A DNA stretch of 64,000 nucleotides from Acuticoccus sp965213555 (GTDB lineage: Bacteria; Pseudomonadota; Alphaproteobacteria; Rhizobiales; Amorphaceae): positions 3,224,001 through 3,288,000 of the forward strand of contig NZ_OZ243890.1 in NCBI RefSeq assembly GCF_965213555.1, read 5' to 3'. A program made the translations under genes and the position numbers. Positions 29,680-38,308 of the stretch are shown one piece after another (the stretch's first letter is position 1; every line of letters starts with the position of its first letter). Below the pieces are notes generated by a model, which was given only the letters and a program-made list of their open reading frames with translations, was not told where the DNA came from and ran no database searches.

Positions 29680-31170
29680 ATGATCGAAGGCGCGCTCCTC
29701 GTCCTGTCGCCATCCGGGATCTTCGCTGCCATCTCCGGTGTCGTGCTTGGGATCGTGTTCGGTGCGATCCCCGGGCTCACCGCCACGCTCGGCATCGCGC
29801 TCCTTCTACCCGTGACCTTCCTGATGGCGCCCCAGGAAGGCATGATCATGCTGTCGGGCGTCTATGCGGGCGCGATCTTTGGCGGATCGATCTCAGCGAT
29901 ACTGCTCAACACGCCCGGCACGCCAGCATCCATCGTCACCGCCTGGGAGGGGCATGCGATGGCGCGACGCGGCGAGGCGCCCGAGGCGCTCGGGATCGCG
30001 GCCGTCGCATCCGGCATCGGTGGGCTCTTCTCGGCCGTGGTCATGCTTCTCGCCACTGCTCCGCTCGCACGCATCGCGCTCGAGTTCGGGCCTGCCGAGT
30101 TCGTTGCCCTCGTCACCTTCAGCCTTGTCGTCGTCTCCGTAATGTTGCCGACGCCGCTCTTGGCGAACGCGGCGGGCTGTGCGATCGGGCTCGCGCTCGC
30201 GACGGTCGGGCTCGATCCCGTCACGGGAGAAGCCCGGTTCACCTACGGCGCCTTCCAACTGTTCGGTGGGCTCGACCTCGTCGCGCTCCTCATTGGCTTC
30301 TTCTGCATGACGCAGGGGCTGTTGCTCGCGAAGGAAGCCATCCTCGACATGCGCCGTCCTGCGGTCGTCTTCTCCGATGCGAGCCACATCTCGGTGGTTG
30401 CGCGAACGCTCGGCAAGCGCGTGTGGACGCTCGTCCGCTCCTCGGTGATCGGCACGTTTCTCGGCATCCTGCCGGCGATCGGACCTGAGACCACGCCGCT
30501 CATCGCGCATGCTGTGGAGCGGCGCTTCGCCCGTGGCGGCGAGGCGTTCGGCGAGGGCTCTCGTCAGGGCCTCGCCGCTGCGGAATGCTCGATGAACGCC
30601 AACGTCGGCGGATCGCTCATCCCGCTCCTTGCCCTCGGCATCCCTGGCTCCGGCGCCGCCGCTGTCTTCGCGGGCGCGCTGATCCTGCACGGTCTGCGGC
30701 CAGGACCGCTGCTGTTCATGGAGCAGCCGACGATCATCTACGCCTTCTTCACCGGCTTCATCTTCGTGAACATCTTCATCATCCTGCTCGGGCTCTATGG
30801 CGCGCGCTACTTCGCCGTCGCGCTACGCGTGCCGAAGGGCGTGCTTGGAGCGCTCGTATGCTTCTTTTCTATCTTCGGGACCTACGCTCTCGGCAACTCG
30901 TTGTTCAACGTCTGGGTAATGTTCGGCGCAACGCTGTTCGCCTTCGCGCTCTCGGCAGTCTCGATCCCGATCCTACCGGTGGTTCTTGGTTTGATACTTG
31001 GCGGCCTTCTCGAACAGAACCTCGTGATCCTCGCCAGCATCACCCGCGAGCGGAGTGACCTTCTCACCCATCCGGTCGCGATCGGCATCTTTGCGATCAC
31101 CGTCGCGGTGCTCGCCATTGCACTGGCTCGACGGCTCAGGCCGTCCCCGCAGGACTCGACGCCCCCATAG
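29680..31170 (+). CDS. TTT transporter large permease, TctA family
   Basis: The 496-residue polytopic protein has the two TctA signature loops. The first is GIVFGAIPGLTATLGIALLLPVTF followed by GGSISAILLNTPGTPAS. The second contains ECSMNANVGGSLIPLLALGIPGSGAAAVFAGALILHGLRPGP. About eleven transmembrane helices are likely. It is the channel-forming subunit of the ion-coupled TTT system, used with the TctC and TctB proteins upstream. It converges with the GlcG-like gene 23 bp downstream. Confidence 0.93.
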   Translation: MIEGALLVLSPSGIFAAISGVVLGIVFGAIPGLTATLGIALLLPVTFLMAPQEGMIMLSGVYAGAIFGGSISAILLNTPGTPASIVTAWEGHAMARRGEAPEALGIAAVASGIGGLFSAVVMLLATAPLARIALEFGPAEFVALVTFSLVVVSVMLPTPLLANAAGCAIGLALATVGLDPVTGEARFTYGAFQLFGGLDLVALLIGFFCMTQGLLLAKEAILDMRRPAVVFSDASHISVVARTLGKRVWTLVRSSVIGTFLGILPAIGPETTPLIAHAVERRFARGGEAFGEGSRQGLAAAECSMNANVGGSLIPLLALGIPGSGAAAVFAGALILHGLRPGPLLFMEQPTIIYAFFTGFIFVNIFIILLGLYGARYFAVALRVPKGVLGALVCFFSIFGTYALGNSLFNVWVMFGATLFAFALSAVSIPILPVVLGLILGGLLEQNLVILASITRERSDLLTHPVAIGIFAITVAVLAIALARRLRPSPQDSTPP

Positions 31171-31193
31171 GGACCGCCGTCAGGACGATCGCT

Positions 31194-31616
31194 TCAGTCG
31201 AGGGTCTCAAGCACCGCAAGCCCCGCGCGCGCCACTTCCATGTCGTCGGAATAATGCCCTCCGCTGACGCCGAGCGCACCGATCATTTCTCCCTTCTCCA
31301 CGAGAGGGTAGCCACCGCCGAAGATGACGAGGCGCGGATGATGCACGATGCCGTTGAGCAGCGGTGGGTCGTTCTTCACGAAGTCCCACCAGGCGTGCGT
31401 CGGGATCCCGAACGAAGAGGCCGTCCACGCCTTGTTCTGCGCAAGCTCGATCGACAGGTGGGCCGCCCCATCCATCGCGTTGAAGGCGCGCAGGTGTCCC
31501 GCCTCGTCGGTGATGGCAATGCTCATCTTCTTGTCGAGCTCCTTCGATCGGGCAACGCAGGCGTCGATGACGACGCGCGCAGTCTTTGCGTCGATCGAGC
31601 GCTTTTTAAGGCTCAC
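31194..31616 (-). CDS. GlcG/HbpS family protein (heme-binding-like)
   Basis: The 140-residue protein has the whole GlcG/HbpS domain: LDKKMSIAITDEAGHLRAFNAMDGA, SIELAQNKAWTASSFG, and IFGGGYPLVEKGEMIGALGVSGG. The start is a GTG at 31616, with AAAGGAGGG upstream. The next upstream gene on this strand encodes an old-yellow-enzyme-type reductase, 42 bp away, so the two are probably one transcript. Family members bind heme or cobalamin or occur in glycolate and propanediol-type loci; a precise role is not established. Confidence 0.85.
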   Translation of the reverse strand: MSLKKRSIDAKTARVVIDACVARSKELDKKMSIAITDEAGHLRAFNAMDGAAHLSIELAQNKAWTASSFGIPTHAWWDFVKNDPPLLNGIVHHPRLVIFGGGYPLVEKGEMIGALGVSGGHYSDDMEVARAGLAVLETLD

Positions 31617-31657
31617 AGGGCTCCCTCCTTTGTCGGGTGCTGCGGTCGATGGGTGTG

Positions 31658-33649
31658 TCAGATCTGTCGCGCGACGGCGTGCCCCTCGAGGAGTGCAACC
31701 GGCAGCCGGCGCGGCGCGAAGGCGTCGCCCACGATGCACGTCCGGTCGAGCCCAGCAGCCTTCAGCGCGCCGAACAGCTCGCCCCGGGCGGATTGCCGGC
31801 CGACCCAGAACACGGCGGTGACGTCCGGTAGGACTACCTCTCGCCCGGACAGATAATGGCTGAGGACGACGGCACCGTTCTCGATCCGATCGACCGACAT
31901 CGAAGTCATGAGCGACGTGCCGCCTGCGTCGAGGAGGCGGAGCGCTGCGATACGCGAGACCATGGGCAGCTCGCGGAGGACCTCGAAGAACCGTGTCGCG
32001 ATGACGAGCTTGCGTCCGCTCCTCTTCGCCACGTCGAGCGCAGCCTCGGCGACGGTCGCGCTCCAGAAGTATCCGTCCTCGTCCATCATGAGTATGCAGC
32101 TGCCTCCCTCGGGGATGGCGGCGATGTCCTTCGGTCGCACGGGCGCGAGGACGGGCACGGTGCCGTCCGACGGCACCTCCGGTGCGAAGGGTGTGGCCCC
32201 TGCCGCTACGATCGCGGCGTGGGGCTGTTCGGCCAGGACCGCATCGACGTCCGCAGCGACCCCAAGGCGCACGTCGACACCGGTGCGACGGGCCGCCGGC
32301 ACGAGCCAGTCGATCACGTGAGCGAGCTCGCCGCTCGAAGGGAAGAGTGGCGCGTGTACGAACTTGCCACCGAGCGTGTCCTCACGCTCGAAGAGTACGG
32401 TCCTGTAGCCGCGCTCCGCGCTGACGCGCGCCGCTTCGAGGCCCGCCGGACCGCCGCCGACGACAACGACGGTGCCGGGGTCCACACGCATGGTGTGGCG
32501 GAAGAGATGCTCTCGGCCGGTCGTCGGGTTCGTCGCACAGGCGATCGGCTCCCCGCCCGAGATCCAGTCCCAGCACTGGTTGCATGCGATGCATCTGCGG
32601 ATCTCACCGGCGCGCCCGGACTGCGCCTTCACCGGCCAGTCGGGGTCGACGATCAGCGCGCGACAAAGGCCCACCATGTCGCCGTCGCCAGATGCGATCA
32701 CCTCCTCGGCCTGACCCGGCGTCTGGATGCGCGTGCTCTGGATGACGATCATGTCGCCGACCGCCGCCTTGATGCGCCTTTGGATGTCGCGATAGACGAG
32801 CTGTGGATAGTGGCGGTCCGGGAGATGCGTCTCGATGGTGTTGAAGTTTCCCTGACTGAGGGAAATGTAGTCGACGAGTCCTTCATCGACGAGAAGTGCG
32901 GCAACCTCACAGGTGTCGTCGATCGTAAGGCCGCCCTTCGTGAACTCCTCAACGCCTAACCTGTAGCCGACGATGCTCGATGGGCCGAGGCGTTGGCGTA
33001 CGCCACGGAGGATCTCGAGCGGAAAGCGCATGCGGTTTTCGAACGAGCCGCCATATCGGTCCTCGCGACGGTTGCTGTACGGCGAGACAAACTGGCCGAT
33101 GAGGTGGCCCTGCGCGCCGTGGATCTCCACGCCGTCCGCGTGCGCATCGCGTGCGTTGATGGCGGCGCTGATGAAGAACTCGACCATCTCCTCGACTTCG
33201 CGGGTCGTCATCGCGTGAGGTGTGCCACCGCTGCGCGGGCACGGGAGGTCCGACGGTGCGAGCAAGGTGCCGACGCGACGACCGAGATGCTGGCGGCCAC
33301 CATGGTTGAGCTGGACGATGAAGAGCGCGCCAGCGTCGTGGATCGCGCTGGAGATCTTTCGCATCCCGGGGATGACGCCAGGGTCGAAGAGTGGGATGGC
33401 GCTCGGCACAACCGCGTCCGCGGGATGGAGCCGCACCGCCTCGCTCACGATGACGCCAGCCCCGCCCATCGCGACGCGGCGATAGAAGGCGCGCATGCGC
33501 CCTCTAGCGCGGCTACGCTCGGCAAGGTTCGAGGTTGTGGCGACCCGCATGACGCGGTTCTTCGAGCGACCCGGGCCGAGGTCGATGGGCGCGAACAAGT
33601 GCGGAAACGGCGACGAGCCCCGCTCGCCCTTCCTTGCATCCCCGCTCAT
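31658..33649 (-). CDS. FMN/FAD/4Fe-4S oxidoreductase, 2,4-dienoyl-CoA reductase/trimethylamine dehydrogenase family
   Basis: The 663-residue protein combines an N-terminal old-yellow-enzyme barrel (HLFAPIDLGPGRSKNRVMRVATTSNLAE; IVQLNHGGRQ; HADGVEIHGAQGHLIGQFVSPYSNRREDRYGGSFENR) with a C-terminal NAD/FAD domain (VVVVGGGPAGLEAARVSAERGY). Between them, Cys 353, 356, 359 and 371 (CIACNQC...C) form the single 4Fe-4S site of this family. Relatives reduce enoates, demethylate N-methyl compounds or break down steroid intermediates. The ATG at 33649 has AAAGGGGA upstream. It is divergent from the RidA gene and followed by the GlcG-like gene. Confidence 0.9.
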   Translation of the reverse strand: MSGDARKGERGSSPFPHLFAPIDLGPGRSKNRVMRVATTSNLAERSRARGRMRAFYRRVAMGGAGVIVSEAVRLHPADAVVPSAIPLFDPGVIPGMRKISSAIHDAGALFIVQLNHGGRQHLGRRVGTLLAPSDLPCPRSGGTPHAMTTREVEEMVEFFISAAINARDAHADGVEIHGAQGHLIGQFVSPYSNRREDRYGGSFENRMRFPLEILRGVRQRLGPSSIVGYRLGVEEFTKGGLTIDDTCEVAALLVDEGLVDYISLSQGNFNTIETHLPDRHYPQLVYRDIQRRIKAAVGDMIVIQSTRIQTPGQAEEVIASGDGDMVGLCRALIVDPDWPVKAQSGRAGEIRRCIACNQCWDWISGGEPIACATNPTTGREHLFRHTMRVDPGTVVVVGGGPAGLEAARVSAERGYRTVLFEREDTLGGKFVHAPLFPSSGELAHVIDWLVPAARRTGVDVRLGVAADVDAVLAEQPHAAIVAAGATPFAPEVPSDGTVPVLAPVRPKDIAAIPEGGSCILMMDEDGYFWSATVAEAALDVAKRSGRKLVIATRFFEVLRELPMVSRIAALRLLDAGGTSLMTSMSVDRIENGAVVLSHYLSGREVVLPDVTAVFWVGRQSARGELFGALKAAGLDRTCIVGDAFAPRRLPVALLEGHAVARQI

Positions 33650-33854
33650 CCCATCCGTCCCCTTTCGTCGGCGACGAGTTCCAGCGCATCGCTGTTCGAT
33701 TAAAGTGCGTCGAAGAGACTGCACCCGATAACGCACGCTGCCACAAGGCACCGACCATGAACGGCCCAACTTCGACTATCGTGGGGATGCGCGTTTGCGC
33801 GCTTGCGCGAGCATGTCATCCTGTCGTTTCCGCGCCAACCCGGAGCTCAGGTCC

Positions 33855-34331
33855 ATGACGTCCCCTGAAGCCCGCCTTGCCGCCTTGAAGGAAAAGCTCC
33901 CGCCACCTTTTGACGACGAGGCGAACAGGGTACGGGCGCTGCGCTCGGGCGGTCACATCTACATGAGCGGTCACGGGCCGCTTGGCCGCAAGAACGTGCC
34001 CTTGGTGTCGGGCAAGCTCGGCCGGGACCTCACGATCGAGGAGGGTTACGCCGCGGCCCGGCTGACGGGCCTTTGCTGCCTATCAACACTGCGGCACTAC
34101 CTGGGCTCGCTCGACCGTGTCACTCGCGTCGTGCGCGTCGTCGGCTTCATCAATTGCGCGCCAGGCTTCAACCGCCCTTCCGAGGTCCTTCACGGTTTCT
34201 CGGACCTCATGGTCGAGATCTTCGGCGAGAACGGGCGGCACGTCCGCTCAGCGATCGGTGTCGCGGAGCTCTACGCCGACATCCCGGTCGAGGTGGAGGC
34301 GCTCTTCCAGGAAGCCGGAGGGGTCCGCTAG
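33855..34331 (+). CDS. RidA family protein (enamine/imine deaminase-like)
   Basis: The 158-residue protein of the YjgF/RidA group has GGHIYMSGHGPL, AARLTGLCCLSTLRHYLGSLDRVTRVVRVVGFI, and HVRSAIGVAELYADIPVEVEALF, with the conserved substrate-binding arginine in the last. RidA enzymes hydrolyse reactive enamine or imine intermediates; members of this longer subgroup often occur with amino or amide catabolism genes. The ATG at 33855 follows GGAG and the TctC-TctB-TctA/reductase cluster lies on its left. The divergent reductase may generate the imine that RidA removes; that link is inference. Confidence 0.88.
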   Translation: MTSPEARLAALKEKLPPPFDDEANRVRALRSGGHIYMSGHGPLGRKNVPLVSGKLGRDLTIEEGYAAARLTGLCCLSTLRHYLGSLDRVTRVVRVVGFINCAPGFNRPSEVLHGFSDLMVEIFGENGRHVRSAIGVAELYADIPVEVEALFQEAGGVR

Positions 34332-34626
34332 GGTCGTCGAAACCAATGAAGACGGTCCGGCACGTCGGCGCGTACTGCGGACCGAAGGCCCGGCATTGGG
34401 TACCCGGTACCCGACCTTAACTGGTCTCCGAGCTGGCATGTTTGAGTTCTGATGCGATGCGACAAACGCGGCGCACCGGGGCTCCCTCTTGCGATCGGGG
34501 AGCGCCCCGGCGACCGGCTGTGACCGGTGCCCATCTGCCCCCCACGCTTTCCGTCCAGGGTGAAAACCGGCTAGCCTGTGCCCAAGACAGACGGCCGCAC
34601 GGGCCGCCCAAGGGAGGAATTGCGTG
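34332..34626. other. Intergenic region before the DctPQM operon
   Basis: No gene is seen. The region holds a 15-bp perfect palindrome (34398-34412), described separately, and ends in the strong AAGGGAGGA ribosome site of the DctP gene. Confidence 0.5.
34398..34412. promoter_or_regulatory. Operator-like palindrome GGGTACC-C-GGTACCC
   Basis: Arms GGGTACC and GGTACCC are exact reverse complements around one central base. It lies about 215 bp upstream of the DctP start and 67 bp after the RidA stop. GntR-family and similar dimeric regulators bind sites of this form. The regulator is not encoded next to it, so function is a guess. Confidence 0.35.
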
Positions 34627-35691
34627 ATGACAACGCCCGTCACGAACGGCGATCTGCAGCGCTGCGACACGATCCGGTCCTGGCACGCCCCGTTGGCACG
34701 CGTGCGACACGGCGCCATCGCGTCGATGGGCGCCCTCGCCCTTGCCGGCGCGCCGAGCTCGTCGCAGGCGCAGGAGATCGAACTCACCTTCGCCGGCCCC
34801 TATCCCGACGCGCTGTTCCACGTCCAAAACATCCGCCAATTCATCGAGGACATTGAGACCTCCTCCGACGGGCGCATCAAGATCAGCTTTTATCCCGCCC
34901 AGTCGCTATTCAACCATTCGGAGGCCATGCAGGCGGTGCGCACGGGCCAGGTGGACATGGCTGAACTCCAGCTCACCCAGTTCGCCAACCAGGAAGAACT
35001 TTATAACGTCGAGGCGCTGCCCTACCTCGCCAAGAGCTTTGAGGAGGCGATGACCCTGTGGGACATCGCGCTGCCGGCCATCACCGAGCGGCTGCGCCAG
35101 GACCGCATCATGCCGCTCTACACCGTGCCCTGGCCGCCCCAGGCATTCTACGCCAACAAGGAGCTGAAGGCCGCCACCGACATGGAGGGGCTGAAGTTCC
35201 GCGTCTACAATCCCATCGGCGCGCGCATGGCCGAGCAGATGGGCGCCGAGCCGGTGCTGGTGGGGGGCGGAGAGGTCCCGCAGGCCTTCTCCACCGGCAT
35301 GATCGATTCCATGATCACGTCCTCCGCCTTCGGGGCCAGCGCGTCGGCATGGGACTATGTAGATGTCTTCAACGACGTGCAGGCCTGGTTCGGCTACGAC
35401 CAGATCGTCATGAACATCCGCTCCTTCGAGCGCCTGCCCGAGGACCTCCAACACGTGGTCACGGACGCCGCCGCGCGCGCGGCCGAGCGCGGCCTTCAAA
35501 TGAGCGAGGATGCCCACGTTTCGGAGATGAAGACTCTTGAGGACAACGGCATGGCGGTGGTGAGCGGCCATCCCGCCTTCGTCGCCGCCGCGCAGGAAGC
35601 CACCAAGGTCATCATCGAGGACTGGATCGAGGCCGTCGGCCCCACCGGCGAGGCGATCGTGTCGGAGTTTCGCGAGCGCACGGCCGAGTAG
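34627..35691 (+). CDS. TRAP transporter solute-binding protein, DctP family
   Basis: The 354-residue protein has an unusually long pre-sequence (about 46 residues, ending SSSQAQE) with a charged N-terminus. A DctP domain follows: LTFAGPYPDALFHVQNIRQFIEDIE, YPAQSLFNHSEAMQAVRTGQVDMAEL, and LKFRVYNPIGARMAEQMGAEPV with the carboxylate-binding arginine. The ATG at 34627 or the GTG just before it could be used; AAGGGAGGA fits both. It binds probably an organic acid, and the small and large permease genes follow directly. Confidence 0.92.
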   Translation: MTTPVTNGDLQRCDTIRSWHAPLARVRHGAIASMGALALAGAPSSSQAQEIELTFAGPYPDALFHVQNIRQFIEDIETSSDGRIKISFYPAQSLFNHSEAMQAVRTGQVDMAELQLTQFANQEELYNVEALPYLAKSFEEAMTLWDIALPAITERLRQDRIMPLYTVPWPPQAFYANKELKAATDMEGLKFRVYNPIGARMAEQMGAEPVLVGGGEVPQAFSTGMIDSMITSSAFGASASAWDYVDVFNDVQAWFGYDQIVMNIRSFERLPEDLQHVVTDAAARAAERGLQMSEDAHVSEMKTLEDNGMAVVSGHPAFVAAAQEATKVIIEDWIEAVGPTGEAIVSEFRERTAE

Positions 35692-35706
35692 TTCGCCGGC
35701 CGGCTC

Positions 35707-36216
35707 ATGGTGCGCTTGCTCAACGCCGTATACACCGCCGGCCTGGTGCTGGCGGGGGTATGCGTCTTCCTCACCACGGTGCTCGTCCTCCTTCAGGTGG
35801 GCGGGCGGCTCGCCGGTGTCCTCGTGCCCGCGGTGCCGGAGATCGCGGGCTTTCTTCTCGGGGCCACCATCTTCCTGGCGATGCCCGCCACCATGCGTGC
35901 GGGCGAGCAGATCCGCATCACCCTCGTGCTCGACAAGTTGGCGGAGCGCCTGCGCTACGTGCTGGAGGTCGCCTTCCGCGTGACAGGCGCCGCGGTGGCC
36001 TTCTACATCGCGTGGCGCCTCGCGATCCTGGCCTACGACTCGTGGGACTTCGGCGACCGCTCCGCCGGTCTCGTCGGCATCCCCATCTGGATCCCGCAGA
36101 GCGCGATGACGGTGGGGATCGTGCTCCTCGCCGTGCGCTTCCTGGAAGAGCTCGTCAGGATGCTTTTCACGCGCACCATCATCACCTACGCGCCGCACTC
36201 CCCATCGGGCTCGTGA
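35707..36216 (+). CDS. TRAP transporter small permease, DctQ family
   Basis: The 169-residue protein has four hydrophobic helices and the family pattern EIAGFLLGATIFLAMPATMRAGEQIRITLVLDKL in the middle. It pairs with the DctM permease whose gene starts 40 bp downstream and the DctP gene 15 bp upstream. The late VGIPIWIPQSAMTVGIVLLAVRFLEE segment is also standard for DctQ. Confidence 0.9.
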   Translation: MVRLLNAVYTAGLVLAGVCVFLTTVLVLLQVGGRLAGVLVPAVPEIAGFLLGATIFLAMPATMRAGEQIRITLVLDKLAERLRYVLEVAFRVTGAAVAFYIAWRLAILAYDSWDFGDRSAGLVGIPIWIPQSAMTVGIVLLAVRFLEELVRMLFTRTIITYAPHSPSGS

Positions 36217-36256
36217 CGACACAAGCGCCGCCCCACAAGCGGTCCGGAGACCGCTG

Positions 36257-37552
36257 ATGGAAATCGTTCAGGCCCTCGGCCTGTGCGCCCTCCTGTTTCT
36301 CCTTTTGGGGCTCGGTGTGGGGGTCGCGATCACCCTCATCATCGTCGGCATCGTCGGGCTCTACTTCCTGTCGAGCGCACCCATCGGCCCGGTGGTCTCC
36401 ACCGCCATCTGGGGCGCCACCACCATCTGGACCCTGGCCGCGCTGCCGCTCTTCATCTGGATGGGCGAGATCTTGTACCGCACGCGCCTGTCCGACGACA
36501 TGTTCCGCGGCCTCACCCCCTGGGTGAACCGCCTGCCGGGCGGGCTGCTCCACGTCAACAACGTGGGCTCGGGCATCTTTGCCGCCGTGTCGGGCTCCTC
36601 CGCGGTCACCGCGGCCACCATCGGCAAGATCGCGCTGCCCGAACTGCGCGAGCGCGGCTATCCCGACCGCCTGTCGTGCGCCACGCTCGCCGGGGCCGCC
36701 ACCCTCGGCTTCCTCATCCCGCCTTCGGTGCCCCTCATCGTCTACGGCGTCGGTGCGGAAGTCTCCATCGCGCGCCTGTTCATCGCAGGCCTCGTCCCCG
36801 CTGCAATCATCTTGACCGCCTTCATGATCCTCACCGCCGTCTGGTCGAAGCTGCGCCCCGACATGCCTGAGGAGGAGGACACCTACACCTGGCGCCAGAA
36901 GGGCAAGGCGCTCCTCCTGCTGCTGCCGGTCCTAGGGCTGATGGTGGCGGTCATCGGCTCGATCTACGCCGGATGGGCCACTCCCACAGAATCGGCCGCC
37001 GTCGGCGTGCTCGGCGCCCTCGTCCTGTCGCTGGCGGGCCGATCGCTCACCATCAAGACCTTCACCGAAAGCCTTATGGGGGCAGCGCGGACCACTTGCA
37101 TGATCGGCTTCATCGTCGGCGGAGCGACCGTGCTCACGGTAATGTTCAACTACACCGGCATCCCCCTCACCCTTGCCACAGCCATCGCCGGCCTCGAGCT
37201 CAATCCTTACGTCTTCATGGCGGTGCTGACGGCGATCTACCTTCTCCTCGGCTGCGTCCTTGAAGGCATCTCCATCATGGTGTTGTCGGCAGCGATCTTC
37301 GTGCCCGTGGTCTCTCAGATGGGTTTCGACTTGATCTGGTTCGGCATCTATCTCGTCATCATCATCGAGATGGCGCTGATCACCCCGCCCATCGGGTTCA
37401 ACCTGTTCGTCATCCAACAGATTTCCGGGCGCGACATCTTGTTCATCTCGGTGGCGGCGTTGCCCTTCTTCATCACGCTGCTCGGCGCGACGGCGCTCAT
37501 CGTCGCCTTCCCGGAGCTCGTCCTGTGGCTACCCGACCTCATGATGCGCTGA
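36257..37552 (+). CDS. TRAP transporter large permease, DctM family
   Basis: The 431-residue polytopic protein has the DctM signature repeats: AAVSGSSAVTAATIGKIALPEL, TLGFLIPPSVPLIVYGV, and near the C-terminus a LLGCVLEGISIMVLSAAIFVPV helix followed by EMALITPPIGFNLFVIQ. It forms the ion-coupled translocation channel of the DctPQM uptake system. A metallo-hydrolase gene follows 31 bp downstream in the same direction and is likely cotranscribed. Confidence 0.94.
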   Translation: MEIVQALGLCALLFLLLGLGVGVAITLIIVGIVGLYFLSSAPIGPVVSTAIWGATTIWTLAALPLFIWMGEILYRTRLSDDMFRGLTPWVNRLPGGLLHVNNVGSGIFAAVSGSSAVTAATIGKIALPELRERGYPDRLSCATLAGAATLGFLIPPSVPLIVYGVGAEVSIARLFIAGLVPAAIILTAFMILTAVWSKLRPDMPEEEDTYTWRQKGKALLLLLPVLGLMVAVIGSIYAGWATPTESAAVGVLGALVLSLAGRSLTIKTFTESLMGAARTTCMIGFIVGGATVLTVMFNYTGIPLTLATAIAGLELNPYVFMAVLTAIYLLLGCVLEGISIMVLSAAIFVPVVSQMGFDLIWFGIYLVIIIEMALITPPIGFNLFVIQQISGRDILFISVAALPFFITLLGATALIVAFPELVLWLPDLMMR

Positions 37553-37583
37553 ACGGGGCATCCACCCAACTTGGAGACACGCG

Positions 37584-38270
37584 ATGGCCGTGAGCTACGA
37601 CATCCTCGTGGAAGGCTCGAGCGTCATGCTCGACGTCGGCTACATCGGCCTCACGAACCTCACGCTGATCCACACCGACACCGGGCCCATCCTGGTGGAC
37701 GTCGGCCACAGCGTGAATTGGCAGGGTCTGGAGCGCGCGCTCGCCGAGCGCGGCATGAAGCCTGCGGACGTGACGCGGATCTTCCTGTCCCATCTGCACT
37801 GTGACCACGTCCTCAACCTGCACAAGTTCCCTACCTCCACAGAGGTGTTCGTGAGCCGCGCGGAGTACGACTACGCCGCCGATCCGCACCCGGACGATCC
37901 GTTCGTGCCCTTCATGGTGCGTGAGCAGGTGGACAAGTACCGTACGCACTTCCTGGAAGGGGCCGGGGAGCTTGCGCCTGGCGTGCGCTACCTGCCGGCG
38001 CCGGGCCACACGCCGGGCTGCGTCGCGCTCGTCCTGGACACGGAGGGCGGCAAGACCGTGGTGGCGCAGGATGCGGTGAAGTTCCCAAAAGAGGTTTTCG
38101 CCCAGCGCGTGAACGATGCCTTCGATACGCCCGAGCGTGCCACTGAGACGATCCGCCACCTCCTCACCTTGGGCGATAGGCTCATCCCTGGCCACTTCTG
38201 TGAGCTCTACCGCTCAGGAGACACTTGGACCTGGGACAGGCCTGCGGAGATGAACCTGCGCCTGCGCTGA
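37584..38270 (+). CDS. Metallo-beta-lactamase-fold hydrolase, N-acyl homoserine lactonase-like
   Basis: The 228-residue protein has the di-zinc motif SHLHCDH (His70, His72, Asp74, His75), APGHTPGCVALVLD and DAVKFPKE, then IPGHF. It belongs to the MBL fold and resembles lactonases of the AttM/AiiA group. A TTGGAGAC ribosome site precedes the ATG. As the last gene of the DctPQM cluster it may open a lactone or cleave a thioester of the imported compound; quorum-signal degradation is an alternative based on the family only. Confidence 0.83.
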   Translation: MAVSYDILVEGSSVMLDVGYIGLTNLTLIHTDTGPILVDVGHSVNWQGLERALAERGMKPADVTRIFLSHLHCDHVLNLHKFPTSTEVFVSRAEYDYAADPHPDDPFVPFMVREQVDKYRTHFLEGAGELAPGVRYLPAPGHTPGCVALVLDTEGGKTVVAQDAVKFPKEVFAQRVNDAFDTPERATETIRHLLTLGDRLIPGHFCELYRSGDTWTWDRPAEMNLRLR

Positions 38271-38282
38271 CGACCGAAGCTT

Positions 38283-38298
38283 GGGGTGGTGAAACCCC
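38283..38298. terminator. Short hairpin between convergent genes
   Basis: GGGGT, a six-base loop, then ACCCC lies in the 38-bp space between the lactonase-like gene and the carboxylase gene, which converge. Only a short T run follows on either side, so it may be a weak bidirectional terminator. Confidence 0.3.
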
Positions 38299-38308
38299 CT
38301 TCTGCCGC

